Below are positions 1 to 7,630 of a stretch of DNA of 21,430 nucleotides, piece after piece. This stretch comes from Hyphomicrobiales bacterium (lineage in GTDB: Bacteria; Pseudomonadota; Alphaproteobacteria; Rhizobiales; Aestuariivirgaceae), in contig JANYGE010000098.1 in NCBI GenBank assembly GCA_025362535.1, forward strand, positions 1 to 21,430, written 5' to 3'. The stretch's first letter is position 1. Each line of letters begins with the position of its first letter. Made by a program: the position numbers and the translations under genes. The notes under the pieces were generated by a model. It saw nothing but the letters and a program-made list of their open reading frames with translations, made no database searches and was not told where the DNA came from.

Positions 1-740
1 ATGCCCCCATTGCGGAATTGTTGCAAACAAAATTCGGTGTTGCAGCAGCAATGATAGACTCTTCCTTCATGAGCAATGGCATGTTGGACGCACCGGCAGA
101 TTACCTCAGTCGGATTGTTGGCAAACTGAGGGCGGCAGGTGGCCTGTTCATCGCTGATGAAGTGCAATCTGGCTTTGGCCGCATGGGCACTGCCCTTTGG
201 GGCCATCAGCATCATGGCGTGGTGCCAGACTTTGTGACAATCGGAAAACCCGCTGGCAATGGACATCCCATCGGCGTGATCATCACACGACCTGAAATTC
301 TTGAACACTTTACAAAAACGGCCCCGTTCTTTTCCACCTTTGGCGGTAATAATGTGTCTTGTGCAGCAGGGCTTGCTGTTTTGGATGTAATCAAAGACGA
401 AGCTCTGGTTGAAAATTCCAGAACCACAGGCGGATATTTCAAAGCGCGTCTGCTAGACCTAAAATATAAGCACGAGATCATCGGAGATGTGCGCGGCGTT
501 GGCCTAGCATTGGGTGTTGAGCTTGTGCGCGACCACACCACACTGGAGCCAGCCGCCAAAGAGACAGCACGCCTCGTCAATCTTATGCGTGAAGAAGGCG
601 TTCTCGTTGGGTCCGAAGGGGTGCTTGGTAATATCCTGAAAATTAGACCCCCTATCGTGTTCCAACCAAACCATGTTGATATTGTCATTTCCGCTCTCGA
701 CAGGGCTTTCCTCAGTCTGAAGGGCAATCTCAAAAACTGA
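1..740 (+). CDS. Class III PLP-dependent aminotransferase, C-terminal part (5' end outside window)
   Basis: The reading frame is open from the first bases of the window, so the true start lies upstream. Seen: the motif ADEVQSGFGRMG followed by WGHQHHGVVPDFVTIGKP and AGNGHPIG. This is the PLP-binding core of class III aminotransferases, with the Asp that contacts the pyridine nitrogen and the Schiff-base Lys in the GKP segment. The C-terminal small domain ends with an ILKIRPP motif, also typical of the class. Known of the family: amino-group transfer or, in the phospholyase subgroup, elimination from amino-alcohol phosphates. The segment around the lysine resembles that subgroup and the proteins in which this domain is fused behind a kinase-like domain, but the missing N-terminus prevents a choice. 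It is unrelated in role and opposite in direction to the flagellar genes. Substrate unknown. Confidence 0.9.
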   Translation, partial: APIAELLQTKFGVAAAMIDSSFMSNGMLDAPADYLSRIVGKLRAAGGLFIADEVQSGFGRMGTALWGHQHHGVVPDFVTIGKPAGNGHPIGVIITRPEILEHFTKTAPFFSTFGGNNVSCAAGLAVLDVIKDEALVENSRTTGGYFKARLLDLKYKHEIIGDVRGVGLALGVELVRDHTTLEPAAKETARLVNLMREEGVLVGSEGVLGNILKIRPPIVFQPNHVDIVISALDRAFLSLKGNLKN

Positions 741-800
741 TGCCGATTACATAAGTTGGCACTGAAATTGCTGCTGTTTCTCAAAAGGAGACAGTAAATA

Positions 801-998
801 ATGCGTCAGAAACCAATTTCCCTAGAAGCCCTCAACCGATATGAGCTTGAGGATATTGCTCTTGTAGCAGCATCAGAGGTTAAAGCATTGAGGCAGCTCC
901 AATACAAACGGGATGCTCTGGACCTTCATATTCTCGTATTCTCTGCGGGCATCTTCTTCACAGTTTCAGCCGTACTCCTCGGCATAGCACTGCATTAA
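801..998 (+). CDS. Small single-helix membrane protein, unrecognised
   Basis: A 65-residue protein preceded by a good ribosome binding site (AAGGAG at 785-790, ten bases before the ATG), which is the main reason to believe it is real. The first 40 residues are charged and probably helical. Residues about 43-63 form one hydrophobic segment (HILVFSAGIFFTVSAVLLGI), so the protein likely sits in the inner membrane with its N-terminal part in the cytoplasm. It follows the aminotransferase gene by 60 bases on the same strand and could share its transcript. I do not recognise a family and assign no function. Confidence 0.6.
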   Translation: MRQKPISLEALNRYELEDIALVAASEVKALRQLQYKRDALDLHILVFSAGIFFTVSAVLLGIALH

Positions 999-1037
999 TG
1001 GGCCGCGATTATACAGAATTAGGCCAAAGTAGTAGCT

Positions 1038-1493
1038 TCAGTTGACGCCCGACCGGACGTACCAATTCCCATTTTTTTGCTCGAAGCTCTTGACGAGGCC
1101 AATTCCATTAACATGGTCACCCACCCTAACCTTCATCGTGTAAACAAATGTTTCATCGAAGAAATCTATTGTAGCAGTGCCTTTCTCGATTGATCTGATT
1201 TTATAGTTAATCGGGTTTGATGTAGCCGATATATCCCTTGTAACATTAAGTTTAGCATTGCCCCCATCAGGTGCCTGTTCGATTGATCCTGTTATAATAG
1301 GATCAGCCAAACCTTGGCCAGTTTGCGTGGCTATCTGAAAAGTCTCGCCATCAGCAGTAATTGGCACAATCGGATGAGGTCCAGACAAAACAACAAAAGT
1401 TGCAAACCCGGCAGAAGCGGCCGCAAGCAACACCGCTCCCAAGTTCAATACGATATCGGATAAATTAATATCAGAGCCATTTCTAGAGATCAT
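1038..1493 (-). CDS. Membrane-anchored protein, unrecognised
   Basis: 151 residues with a GGAG ribosome binding site (on the minus strand, at 1500-1503) seven bases upstream of the ATG. One transmembrane segment covers residues about 13-37, followed by a linker of about 55 residues. The C-terminal domain (about 94-151) is predicted beta-rich and contains the stretch VRVGDHVNGIGLVKSFEQ and an NGNWYV ending. This resembles, by eye, the short periplasmic domain that closes many small alphaproteobacterial membrane proteins and GspC/PilP-type pilot proteins (a GD..pG.G.V..I pattern). The topology suggests the domain faces the periplasm. The gene lies 66 bases downstream of the diguanylate cyclase gene on the same strand and could be co-transcribed with it. 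Function unknown. Confidence 0.7.
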   Translation of the reverse strand: MISRNGSDINLSDIVLNLGAVLLAAASAGFATFVVLSGPHPIVPITADGETFQIATQTGQGLADPIITGSIEQAPDGGNAKLNVTRDISATSNPINYKIRSIEKGTATIDFFDETFVYTMKVRVGDHVNGIGLVKSFEQKNGNWYVRSGVN

Positions 1494-1559
1494 TCAATTC
1501 TCCAATCACTAACAGTTAAATCGGTACCGACAAGCGCCTGGCATTATTTGCCCTGGAAA

Positions 1560-2648
1560 TTATCCCATCACGCAATTGCGACCAGCCTTCTTGGCTTGAT
1601 AAAGTTTTTGATCCGCTCTTTCGAGAAGTTGAACCTTCTTTTCACCCTCCCGAAACTGTGCAACACCAAACGACGCCGTGACTTGGCCAATAGAACCCTT
1701 GAGTTGACGCATCGACCAATGCTGAGCCGCCAAAGCGTCTTTAATTTGCAGCGCGAGAACGAGAGCATTTTCCAGCGACGTTTCTGGCAGAATGATCGCA
1801 AATTCTTCTCCCCCAAAACGTGATACGCTGTCTCGGCCCTTTACATTTTGAGCGATAGTATTCGAAACCAATCTCAAAACATCATCGCCGACCAAATGCC
1901 CAAAAGTGTCATTGATCTTTTTAAAATGATCAATGTCTGAAAGTATCAAGCTAACCGGCGTGTTATTGCTTTCTGCTTGTTCAATTTGGCTGTTCAACAA
2001 ATCTTCAAATGCGCGCCTGTTCCACAAAGCAGTCAATGGATCACGTAGTCCAGTCTCTTCAGCAAGTTCAAGGCTCTGGCGCAGACTTTCAACTTTCAAC
2101 TTTGACATTGTCAAATCGGATTGCAAGTTTGAGGTTTCTTTCCTCATCTTGTTATTCTCAGTGATGAGAAAACCGATGGCCACCCGCAATTGTTCAGGCG
2201 AGGTGAGCTCAATAAGATTTTTACCTGCTAACTCCAGCGTTTTGGCAAAAGTATTGCTAAATTCGGAATGGCTTTTCAAAATTCCGATGATACGTTCTAA
2301 ATTTTGGGAAACTTCCTTTTCGACTTCTTTTAATTGAATTTCGCTATTTAAAACCTTCCCAGAGAGCTCAGCAAGATTGGTATCAATCGACGGGGTTTCC
2401 GGAAGCAAAAGTGTTCCGAGGCTAAGGCAAATCATAGATAGAATGCACACCATCAATACTGAATATACCGGGCCAGCGATCGGCAGATGGGACACAAATA
2501 CATTGTCAGCAGGCCATAATTGTAAAACCCGAAGTGGTGCAGTCAAAGCCCCTATCGCCACAACACCCATGAGGAGGGTCATAAATGTCAATATCATTTT
2601 GACCCAGAACGGATTTTTCAACATGGTGACGCCAAGATTCCATTCCAT
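1560..2648 (-). CDS. Membrane-bound GGDEF diguanylate cyclase
   Basis: A probable diguanylate cyclase (2 GTP to cyclic di-GMP). Seen in order: transmembrane segments at residues about 17-37 and 60-83 enclosing a short loop, a long helical coiled-coil region (about 90-198), then a complete GGDEF domain (about 200-362). The domain has DPLTALWNRRAF, SDIDHFKKINDTFGH (metal-binding Asp) and the active-site signature GGEEF at residues 279-283, so it should be catalytically competent. The product-inhibition RxxD motif expected just before the signature reads KGRD (270-273), so the inhibitory site is probably lost. No Shine-Dalgarno sequence is clear. An ATG at codon 9 (2624) is an alternative start and leaves both helices intact. 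The gene sits beside the flagellar locus, which suggests but does not prove a link to motility. Confidence 0.92.
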   Translation of the reverse strand: MEWNLGVTMLKNPFWVKMILTFMTLLMGVVAIGALTAPLRVLQLWPADNVFVSHLPIAGPVYSVLMVCILSMICLSLGTLLLPETPSIDTNLAELSGKVLNSEIQLKEVEKEVSQNLERIIGILKSHSEFSNTFAKTLELAGKNLIELTSPEQLRVAIGFLITENNKMRKETSNLQSDLTMSKLKVESLRQSLELAEETGLRDPLTALWNRRAFEDLLNSQIEQAESNNTPVSLILSDIDHFKKINDTFGHLVGDDVLRLVSNTIAQNVKGRDSVSRFGGEEFAIILPETSLENALVLALQIKDALAAQHWSMRQLKGSIGQVTASFGVAQFREGEKKVQLLERADQKLYQAKKAGRNCVMG

Positions 2649-2674
2649 CGATGGGTTTCGAAAGTTAAATAGCT

Positions 2675-2702
2675 AAAAATTTGCCATGCAATCATGCAAA
2701 TT
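2675..2702 (-). terminator. Hairpin with U-tract, likely intrinsic terminator of the ATP-grasp gene
   Basis: Read on the minus strand, AATTTGCATG pairs with CATGGCAAATT around an ATTG loop, giving ten base pairs with one bulged G. The 3' arm runs directly into TTTTT. It lies about 65 bases downstream of the ATP-grasp stop codon and about 30 bases upstream of the cyclase start. The plus strand has no U-tract after the hairpin, so it should act on minus-strand transcripts. The stem is AT-rich, and an operator role for the inverted repeat in front of the cyclase gene is also possible. Confidence 0.5.
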
Positions 2703-2767
2703 CCCTTCACAGTTTCAGAACTTGCAGAATAAATAATCCTTGTTTCTTGCGTCTAGCTTGATGCGAG

Positions 2768-4138
2768 TTAGATTCGCTTGAAGCCTTTTTGCGGCAAAGG
2801 CAGGAAATCAGGCATCACCCCTGTTTGCTTTTTTGATTCTTTCTGCAGCATTGATTGAAAAGCTGAAAAAAGATTGGCCATTGCTGGCTTTTTATAAGGA
2901 TAAAGATCAACTGGATCCATATCATGAACGATCATCCCAACATCAACTTCGAAAAGCAGAAGTCGACCATCTTCCATAAACGCGCAATCTATAACAAAAT
3001 AGTCCAAGTCAATCTTGGCACAAAGCTCGGCAAACCTGCTGGTATGTTTTTGTGCGAATAGTTGAAAGTTCTTAAACCAAGACTCTTCCTCTGCTCGTCT
3101 TTCAGGATGCTTATCCATATCGGCATTGAGATAATGAATCATCCAATTTTTTGAAATTGCTAAATGACTGGGGTAAGGCTGTCTATTGATGAACGCAATG
3201 CGATACTTCCGAAATAGATAGTCTTCGTTCTTGTAATTTATATAGGGGCACAAATAAAAATATTCATCGGTTTTAGATTCAATATAGTCATTCAAATTTT
3301 CGAGGCTCTCGATCTTTTCCATACCAATGCCTGCATGCGTTCCGACCGGACGAATGATCAATGGAAGCAATGGCTTCGAGGAGTTGCTGTCGAGACGAAC
3401 CAAACCTGACGTGAGATGAACGACCTCGTCACGCCTTATTTTGACCGTAACGGGAGAAACAATTTCAGAAGAATTACTGAACATCAAGGAAACGCCATCT
3501 CTCGTCAGTCCCTGGATAATTTCCGGTGAATTATTCAGAATTGGCCCATTCCAGTTTTTCAATATGCGACTGATATTGTCCAAAATTTGTGAATTTTCAA
3601 ACGATTCACCTATGGCCATGAATGCGATATCGTGCTCAGGAAGTTCATTCAGCTCTGTGGTGTTTTCATCCACAAAATATTGAATGAGCGAGAAGTTTGA
3701 ACCCTCCAGCAGAAAGTCTACCGGCGTATTGGACATAAGGTCACCCGGTGCCATCAAAGCTAAAACTCTTATTCCATCACCTTCTCCGCATAACTTATAA
3801 AAGTCTTTGCGCATCTGGAGTGCATTTTTTTGGGTGAGCAGGCTAATTTCTCTCTGCCCAGAGACCAGCAAAATGACTGACATATCAAGCAATGCAGCAG
3901 GTGCCGTAAGAGTGTTCAAGGATCGCTCGTAAAGCTGTGTCCATAGTGCTGATAGGTCACTATTCTCAAATGCCAAACGCACTAGAAAGGCGGTCCCCAA
4001 TATTTTATTGGTCTCATCTGACCGCGTAGAACTACTCTCGCTCGTTTCCTGTTGCATTCTCCTCAAACCATGAGAATCTACCATTGCAGCGCGGCTGAAG
4101 CTTTCCAATTGTTCCAACGATGACCTCATGCAGACCAT
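2768..4138 (-). CDS. ATP-grasp domain protein with N-terminal helical region
   Basis: 456 residues. The N-terminal third (about 45-115) looks like one or two TPR-type helix pairs. A middle Rossmann-like part (about 120-200) includes RVLALMAPGDLMSNTPVDFL and DIAFMAIGE. The C-terminal part is ATP-grasp-like: LIIRPVGTHAGIGMEKIE (about 260-277) is the lysine/arginine plus glycine-rich nucleotide loop, RIAFINRQPYPSHLAIS follows (313-329), and the metal-binding end is LLLFEVDVGMIVHDMDP (393-409). Here EVD replaces the usual E-x-N. Known of the fold: ATP-dependent carboxylate-amine or carboxylate-thiol ligation (RimK, D-Ala ligase, glutathione synthetase). As I recall, proteins of this layout recur in alphaproteobacteria without a proven substrate. 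The gene follows the last flagellar-cluster gene by 110 bases on the same strand. No strong ribosome binding site is visible; ATGs at 4129 and 4084 are alternatives. Confidence 0.75.
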   Translation of the reverse strand: MVCMRSSLEQLESFSRAAMVDSHGLRRMQQETSESSSTRSDETNKILGTAFLVRLAFENSDLSALWTQLYERSLNTLTAPAALLDMSVILLVSGQREISLLTQKNALQMRKDFYKLCGEGDGIRVLALMAPGDLMSNTPVDFLLEGSNFSLIQYFVDENTTELNELPEHDIAFMAIGESFENSQILDNISRILKNWNGPILNNSPEIIQGLTRDGVSLMFSNSSEIVSPVTVKIRRDEVVHLTSGLVRLDSNSSKPLLPLIIRPVGTHAGIGMEKIESLENLNDYIESKTDEYFYLCPYINYKNEDYLFRKYRIAFINRQPYPSHLAISKNWMIHYLNADMDKHPERRAEEESWFKNFQLFAQKHTSRFAELCAKIDLDYFVIDCAFMEDGRLLLFEVDVGMIVHDMDPVDLYPYKKPAMANLFSAFQSMLQKESKKQTGVMPDFLPLPQKGFKRI

Positions 4139-4248
4139 AGGTTTCTAGTGCTTACACGTTATGTCACCCCAGCCTTGAGCGTGCCTTATTGAACGGACTC
4201 AGCAGTCAGATACAGATGAATATTAAACCTGTACCGAGAGCGCGGAAA

Positions 4249-4905
4249 TCAAAACCGTGAAAAAATAATCGCGATGACAACAAATGCAACTGTGCAGATA
4301 AGAAAAAGGGCAATGAAAATACTAGGGGCTCGTATCGACCTCTCTTCGCTTCGACTTTGTTGAGTGCCGAAAATTGAAGGGTTGAAAGACGATGGATTTC
4401 TCTCAATAAAATAATCTATAGTGCGCTCATAGTCGGATCGGCTGGGAGAAAATGGAGTTGCGACATGCCAATCTGGTGGATAGCGGCCTTGATCATTATT
4501 AGCCTTCTGATTTTCATCAGTTTGATTAAATGGACTGGCTTCATCCAGATTTAACCCTGCCCCGTAAGGCTCGCCGCTGCCAAAGGCTGTCGGCTTTGCT
4601 TTGAGCAATATCTGCGTCAACTCATCTGGCAGCAGTGGTGAAGTCTGCGGCACCGATTTACGCTCTATCACGCTCTCAAGCTGCAAAGCTTTATCAAGTG
4701 CCTGTGATAAACCAGCATGGCGCACGAGACGGGTCAGACTGGCAGGATCGGACAACAAAGCACTCAATAGAGCTTTCTCGTTGGTTGCTACAGTCTTAGA
4801 GAGAAGCTGTACAATTTTGGATGTCAATTCAGCGCGCGACTCAGCCGAACTATTAGTTTTAGTTTTTATGTGCGGTGATATGCTGCCGATGGCTGAAAGT
4901 TTCAA
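4249..4905 (-). CDS. C-tail-anchored membrane protein, unrecognised, last gene of the flagellar run
   Basis: 218 residues. The only start at the junction is TTG, overlapping the upstream stop as TTGA. The whole frame contains no ATG codon, so a non-ATG start is needed if the gene is translated. Residues 20-90 look helical and soluble, 105-190 are polar and rich in Pro, Ser and Asn (probably disordered), and residues about 193-215 form a single hydrophobic segment that ends the protein with only a few residues beyond it. The layout is that of a tail-anchored inner-membrane protein with its bulk in the cytoplasm. Translational coupling to the FliL-like gene ties it to the flagellar operon. I recognise no family, and no known flagellar part fits. 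Confidence 0.65.
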   Translation of the reverse strand: MKLSAIGSISPHIKTKTNSSAESRAELTSKIVQLLSKTVATNEKALLSALLSDPASLTRLVRHAGLSQALDKALQLESVIERKSVPQTSPLLPDELTQILLKAKPTAFGSGEPYGAGLNLDEASPFNQTDENQKANNDQGRYPPDWHVATPFSPSRSDYERTIDYFIERNPSSFNPSIFGTQQSRSEERSIRAPSIFIALFLICTVAFVVIAIIFSRF

Positions 4906-5375
4906 TTTTGCTTTTTGACCCAGTTGCTACGAACTTCGTCACGCGGAACGTAGTTAATCTCGTTCAAAAGAATATCTCTGGCGAGAGGGGCGCCAAATTT
5001 ATTATCAATTTTTTCCGCGATGTGCTTGGTCAAATCAGTCAAATCTTGTTGCTGCAGATTTGTAAAATCTGTTGTTTGATCATCGTAAAGACTCCGAAAT
5101 GCGGCATCATATAGAAATGGATTTGGCTCATAAGGCAATTTTGCCAATTCCGCCGTATCAACTGCAAAAGTAAATTGAGCTACCACATAACCCTGAACTT
5201 TGCCTGTTCGAATGATGGGCACGCTTATCATGTCGGACTTAATAAATTCGATTGGACCCTCCCCGCCTTTGCCCGCTTCAGCAACTTTTTCGCTGCCGCT
5301 CATATGAGCAGAAAAATAACTTGAAGCCAATGCGATCAAACAAACCCAAACACCGAAAAGCAGTGTCTTTATCAT
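4902..5375 (-). CDS. FliL-like single-pass membrane protein (tentative)
   Basis: 157 residues starting at an ATG that overlaps the flgN-like stop as ATGA. A longer TTG-initiated form (from 5405) is less likely. Residues about 4-24 are a membrane anchor or signal. After a short linker comes a domain with VPIIRTGKVQGYVVAQFTF, then PYEPNPFLYDAAFRSLYDD, a helix (TDLTKHIAEKIDNKF) and a terminal ARDILLNEINYVPRDEV. The order (anchor, a strand reading like a translocated-protein core, long helix, final strand with ILLNEINYV) recalls FliL, the stator-associated basal body protein, but identity is low and the call is by pattern only. Position inside the flagellar run supports a motility role. It could instead be a lineage-specific protein of unknown function. 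Confidence 0.55.
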   Translation of the reverse strand: MIKTLLFGVWVCLIALASSYFSAHMSGSEKVAEAGKGGEGPIEFIKSDMISVPIIRTGKVQGYVVAQFTFAVDTAELAKLPYEPNPFLYDAAFRSLYDDQTTDFTNLQQQDLTDLTKHIAEKIDNKFGAPLARDILLNEINYVPRDEVRSNWVKKQN

Positions 5376-5776
5376 TGATATGACTTCTGTGAATTTGGCG
5401 AGCAAAGATAAGTGCCATCGGACTCATTCTCACGCAAAACACCGAGTATGACATCAGTGACTTCTTTAGCAGCAGCATAATGAATGGCCAGTTTCCGTCC
5501 GTTCTCGGCAAGCGCGCGCTGTAACTTAGCCAGATCGCCCTTGAGATGATCCTTCATTAACTCGGGCTGAAAATGCTTTTGCGCACGCATCAGCTCCAAA
5601 AGAAGTTGACTCTTTTTTTGAATGAATTGGTCCAGCGACTGATCACGCCTGCTGTCGAGCATCTTGTTCTCATCACTCACAAGTGAAACAAGCCGTGCTA
5701 TAACGTCACGCAATTGCGCAATACTGTTGGGGCTGCTGACCCAGGAATTCGCCACAGTCTGTCTTTGATTTATCAT
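5372..5776 (-). CDS. FlgN-like flagellar export chaperone
   Basis: 134 residues, almost entirely alpha-helical. It carries a pattern like FlgN: LRDVIARLVSLVSDEN, then a charged helix and IQKKSQLLLELMRAQ (En.aL....l..l...K..L..EL). FlgN-type proteins are cytoplasmic chaperones that hold the hook-filament junction proteins FlgK and FlgL before export, and both partners are encoded in this window. The start overlaps the end of the flgJ-type gene by four bases (ATGA), so the two are probably translated together. Sequence conservation in this family is low, so the call rests on helical pattern, size and neighbourhood. Confidence 0.65.
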   Translation of the reverse strand: MINQRQTVANSWVSSPNSIAQLRDVIARLVSLVSDENKMLDSRRDQSLDQFIQKKSQLLLELMRAQKHFQPELMKDHLKGDLAKLQRALAENGRKLAIHYAAAKEVTDVILGVLRENESDGTYLCSPNSQKSYQ

Positions 5777-6423
5777 GATGCTTGCTCATCTGATGCAAGT
5801 GGAATGGCAGAAGAATTCAGTTCAACGTTGGGTGCGCTGAGTTTCCAAGCTGCAAAATTTGGTTGAATGCGATTTATCGAATTACTTGAAACTGAATCAC
5901 CGCTAGCATTATGACTTGAGCTCAACAGACTAGCGATTCCAATTCCACCTGACTTCGCCATTTCCTGAGACATATAATCAACCTGCATAGAGCGCCAAAT
6001 CTCTCCCGCTGTGCCCTCGCCATAGAGGCTGGCCGTTTGCTTTGGCATCATCTCTTCAACAAAATTTCTTAACATCATAGCTTCAAACTGTTGATCTTGT
6101 TTGCTGATAGCATGCGGAATTTTCGTGGCGGAACGGGCCGATGACACATCAGCCATTGCCATTTGCGTATCATCAGAACCAAGCTTTTGTGCCGCCGCTG
6201 CATATTTATTGTGATCAACCGCATTTGCGACTTCTGCAACCAAATCATTGGGCAAATCACGAACCTTAGTTTTCGCCACAGACTTATTGCCCAGAAGTTT
6301 GTCAAACATAGTGGTGAAGGTATTATTGACTCCTCCAAGTTTCGCTTGGGCCACCAATTTCTTATGAGGGGTTACCGACCTGATAACATCAAGGACAAGA
6401 TCAGATTTAATCGCAATAGCCAT
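5773..6423 (-). CDS. flgJ: Rod-binding protein, FlgJ N-terminal-domain type (without muramidase domain)
   Basis: 216 residues. The recognisable part is residues about 110-165: KQDQQFEAMMLRNFVEEMM, followed by YGEGTAGEIWRSMQVDYMS and EMAKSGGIGIA. This matches the rod-binding domain found at the N-terminus of enterobacterial FlgJ and as a stand-alone protein in alphaproteobacteria (CheL-type). Its role is to cap or scaffold the growing rod in the periplasm. The peptidoglycan-hydrolase half of enterobacterial FlgJ is absent here; the separate transglycosylase gene at 15119-15781 may fill that role. A GGAAAGG ribosome binding site precedes the ATG. The first 100 residues and the last 45 are poorly conserved and polar. 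The gene follows the fliJ-like gene by 57 bases, one of the larger gaps in the run. Confidence 0.8.
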   Translation of the reverse strand: MAIAIKSDLVLDVIRSVTPHKKLVAQAKLGGVNNTFTTMFDKLLGNKSVAKTKVRDLPNDLVAEVANAVDHNKYAAAAQKLGSDDTQMAMADVSSARSATKIPHAISKQDQQFEAMMLRNFVEEMMPKQTASLYGEGTAGEIWRSMQVDYMSQEMAKSGGIGIASLLSSSHNASGDSVSSNSINRIQPNFAAWKLSAPNVELNSSAIPLASDEQAS

Positions 6424-6480
6424 TGTTCGTACCTTTCCACAAGGAAAGTAAAATTCTATTCACAATCGCTTGTGGCAAAC

Positions 6481-6876
6481 TTACTGCTGAATTTTCTTAA
6501 ATCCGACAAGCACTTCCAATATTAAATTAAGTTCTGAGCTTGAACGCTGTGTTTCGATTTCGATTTTGAGTTTCCCTTCCACCAACTCGCACATCCGTTC
6601 ATTTTTCGCTTCGTCAAATCTTTCCTTAAGAAGGGCTTTCTGGCGATCCAACAAACCCTCTTTAACTTTGGTTTTGCTGAGCAGATGACGAAATGATAGG
6701 TCCTGAAACATTATATCATGTTGACTAAGCCGGTTTAACTTTCCGGCCACCTGATTGATGTCGCTGGATGCTTGTATGATTTCCTGAGAAAGCAACCCCA
6801 GTTTCGTTTCAGATAGCGTTTTCCGATAGGTCCATGCCGCTCTTAAGTTCTTTATCCGTTGATATCGTTCTTTCAT
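6481..6876 (-). CDS. fliJ: FliJ-like coiled-coil protein of the export apparatus
   Basis: 131 residues from the ATG at 6876. A TTG at 6888, overlapping the fliR stop by eight bases, would add four residues. The protein is helical throughout with heptad-like spacing, rich in Lys, Glu, Arg and Leu, and has no membrane segment. It starts MKERYQRIKNLRAAWTYRK, like FliJ proteins, whose two long helices stir the hexameric export ATPase FliI and contact FlhA. The gene's place immediately after fliR and close to flhA fits. FliJ is weakly conserved in sequence, so size, coiled-coil character and context carry the call. An unrelated helical flagellar protein is possible. Confidence 0.6.
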   Translation of the reverse strand: MKERYQRIKNLRAAWTYRKTLSETKLGLLSQEIIQASSDINQVAGKLNRLSQHDIMFQDLSFRHLLSKTKVKEGLLDRQKALLKERFDEAKNERMCELVEGKLKIEIETQRSSSELNLILEVLVGFKKIQQ

Positions 6877-6880
6877 AATT

Positions 6881-7630
6881 TTAACCAAAGGCAGAAAGAA
6901 AATCTTGTTGGAACAAACTCAACCAATCACCAATTGAATTTAGCAGAATGAAAAGCCCTCCCACGGCCACCAATCCCGTTGTAATGAAATAAACTGAAAT
7001 CTGCGGCGTGAACTTGTTCACATAGCCAATCGCCATATTCACGAGAACAGAATAAATTACGTATGGCCCGCTCAACCTCAATCCCAAAGATGAGGTTTTC
7101 TGCAAACCACCTATAATTTGATCAAGTTGCCAGCCAAGATCAACTGCGGCTCCCATCTTAATTGTACCGTATGAATCGATAAGAGCACCTAATAAAACTA
7201 AATGCATACCACTCGTGAAAACCAACATGGTTCCGCAAAGCGATATAAAATTGACCAATGGTGGCACCGCTTCGGTGTCATCAATCGGAGTGCCAGGAGT
7301 TGGGGCTAGGCCAATCGTGTTTGTAACAATTGTGGCAGCAAATTGTAGACCGACCAAAAAAAGCCGTGCCAAGAGGCCGAGCAAAATACCATTGAAAATT
7401 TCCGTGAGAAGAAGAAATATTTGTCCAGCTTCCGGCCTTGCTGCCACAACTGCCAAAGTTTGATCATATAATATTGGAAACATGGCGAGCGACACTGCAA
7501 ATGCCAGGAGTGCTCTCACCCGCATTGGAACCCGCGAACTTCCAAAACCGGGAAGAAGCATCAAGCAACTTCCAATGCGACAAAGAATGACAATTCCAAC
7601 AAAAACAGATTGTGGAAGATTGCCGATCAA
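6881..7630 (-). CDS. fliR: Flagellar type III export gate protein FliR
   Basis: 249 residues with the FliR pattern: [40 protein letters not shown], and hydrophobic helices at about 8-30, 38-55, 68-95, 125-150, 175-205 and 213-235. FliR forms the export gate with FliP and FliQ at the centre of the MS ring. The length matches the family (about 250). The start codon is TTG, overlapping the flhA stop as TTGA. The family N-terminus begins exactly here (MIGNLPQ), so the TTG is well supported. FliQ and FlhA are encoded just upstream; FliP and FlhB are not in the window. Confidence 0.95.
   Translation of the reverse strand: MIGNLPQSVFVGIVILCRIGSCLMLLPGFGSSRVPMRVRALLAFAVSLAMFPILYDQTLAVVAARPEAGQIFLLLTEIFNGILLGLLARLFLVGLQFAATIVTNTIGLAPTPGTPIDDTEAVPPLVNFISLCGTMLVFTSGMHLVLLGALIDSYGTIKMGAAVDLGWQLDQIIGGLQKTSSLGLRLSGPYVIYSVLVNMAIGYVNKFTPQISVYFITTGLVAVGGLFILLNSIGDWLSLFQQDFLSAFG

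Noticed and set aside
212..784. 190-residue open frame opposite the aminotransferase
   Set aside because: It lies antisense to an unmistakable conserved gene, and its translation is Arg/Ser/Pro-rich without any domain, as expected for a shadow frame.
999..1037. Possible bidirectional terminator between the convergent genes
   Set aside because: GGCC is repeated around a 17-base loop, but the stem is too short and there is no U-tract on either strand.
1521..1530. Perfect ten-base palindrome TCGGTACCGA upstream of the 151-residue membrane protein gene
   Set aside because: A palindrome this short is expected about twenty times by chance in a window of this size, and no second copy or promoter element supports an operator.
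4139..4248. Possible terminator or promoter between the end of the flagellar run and the ATP-grasp gene
   Set aside because: Only a four-base-pair GACT/AGTC stem without a U-tract was found, and no convincing promoter boxes. I therefore left it as plain intergenic DNA.
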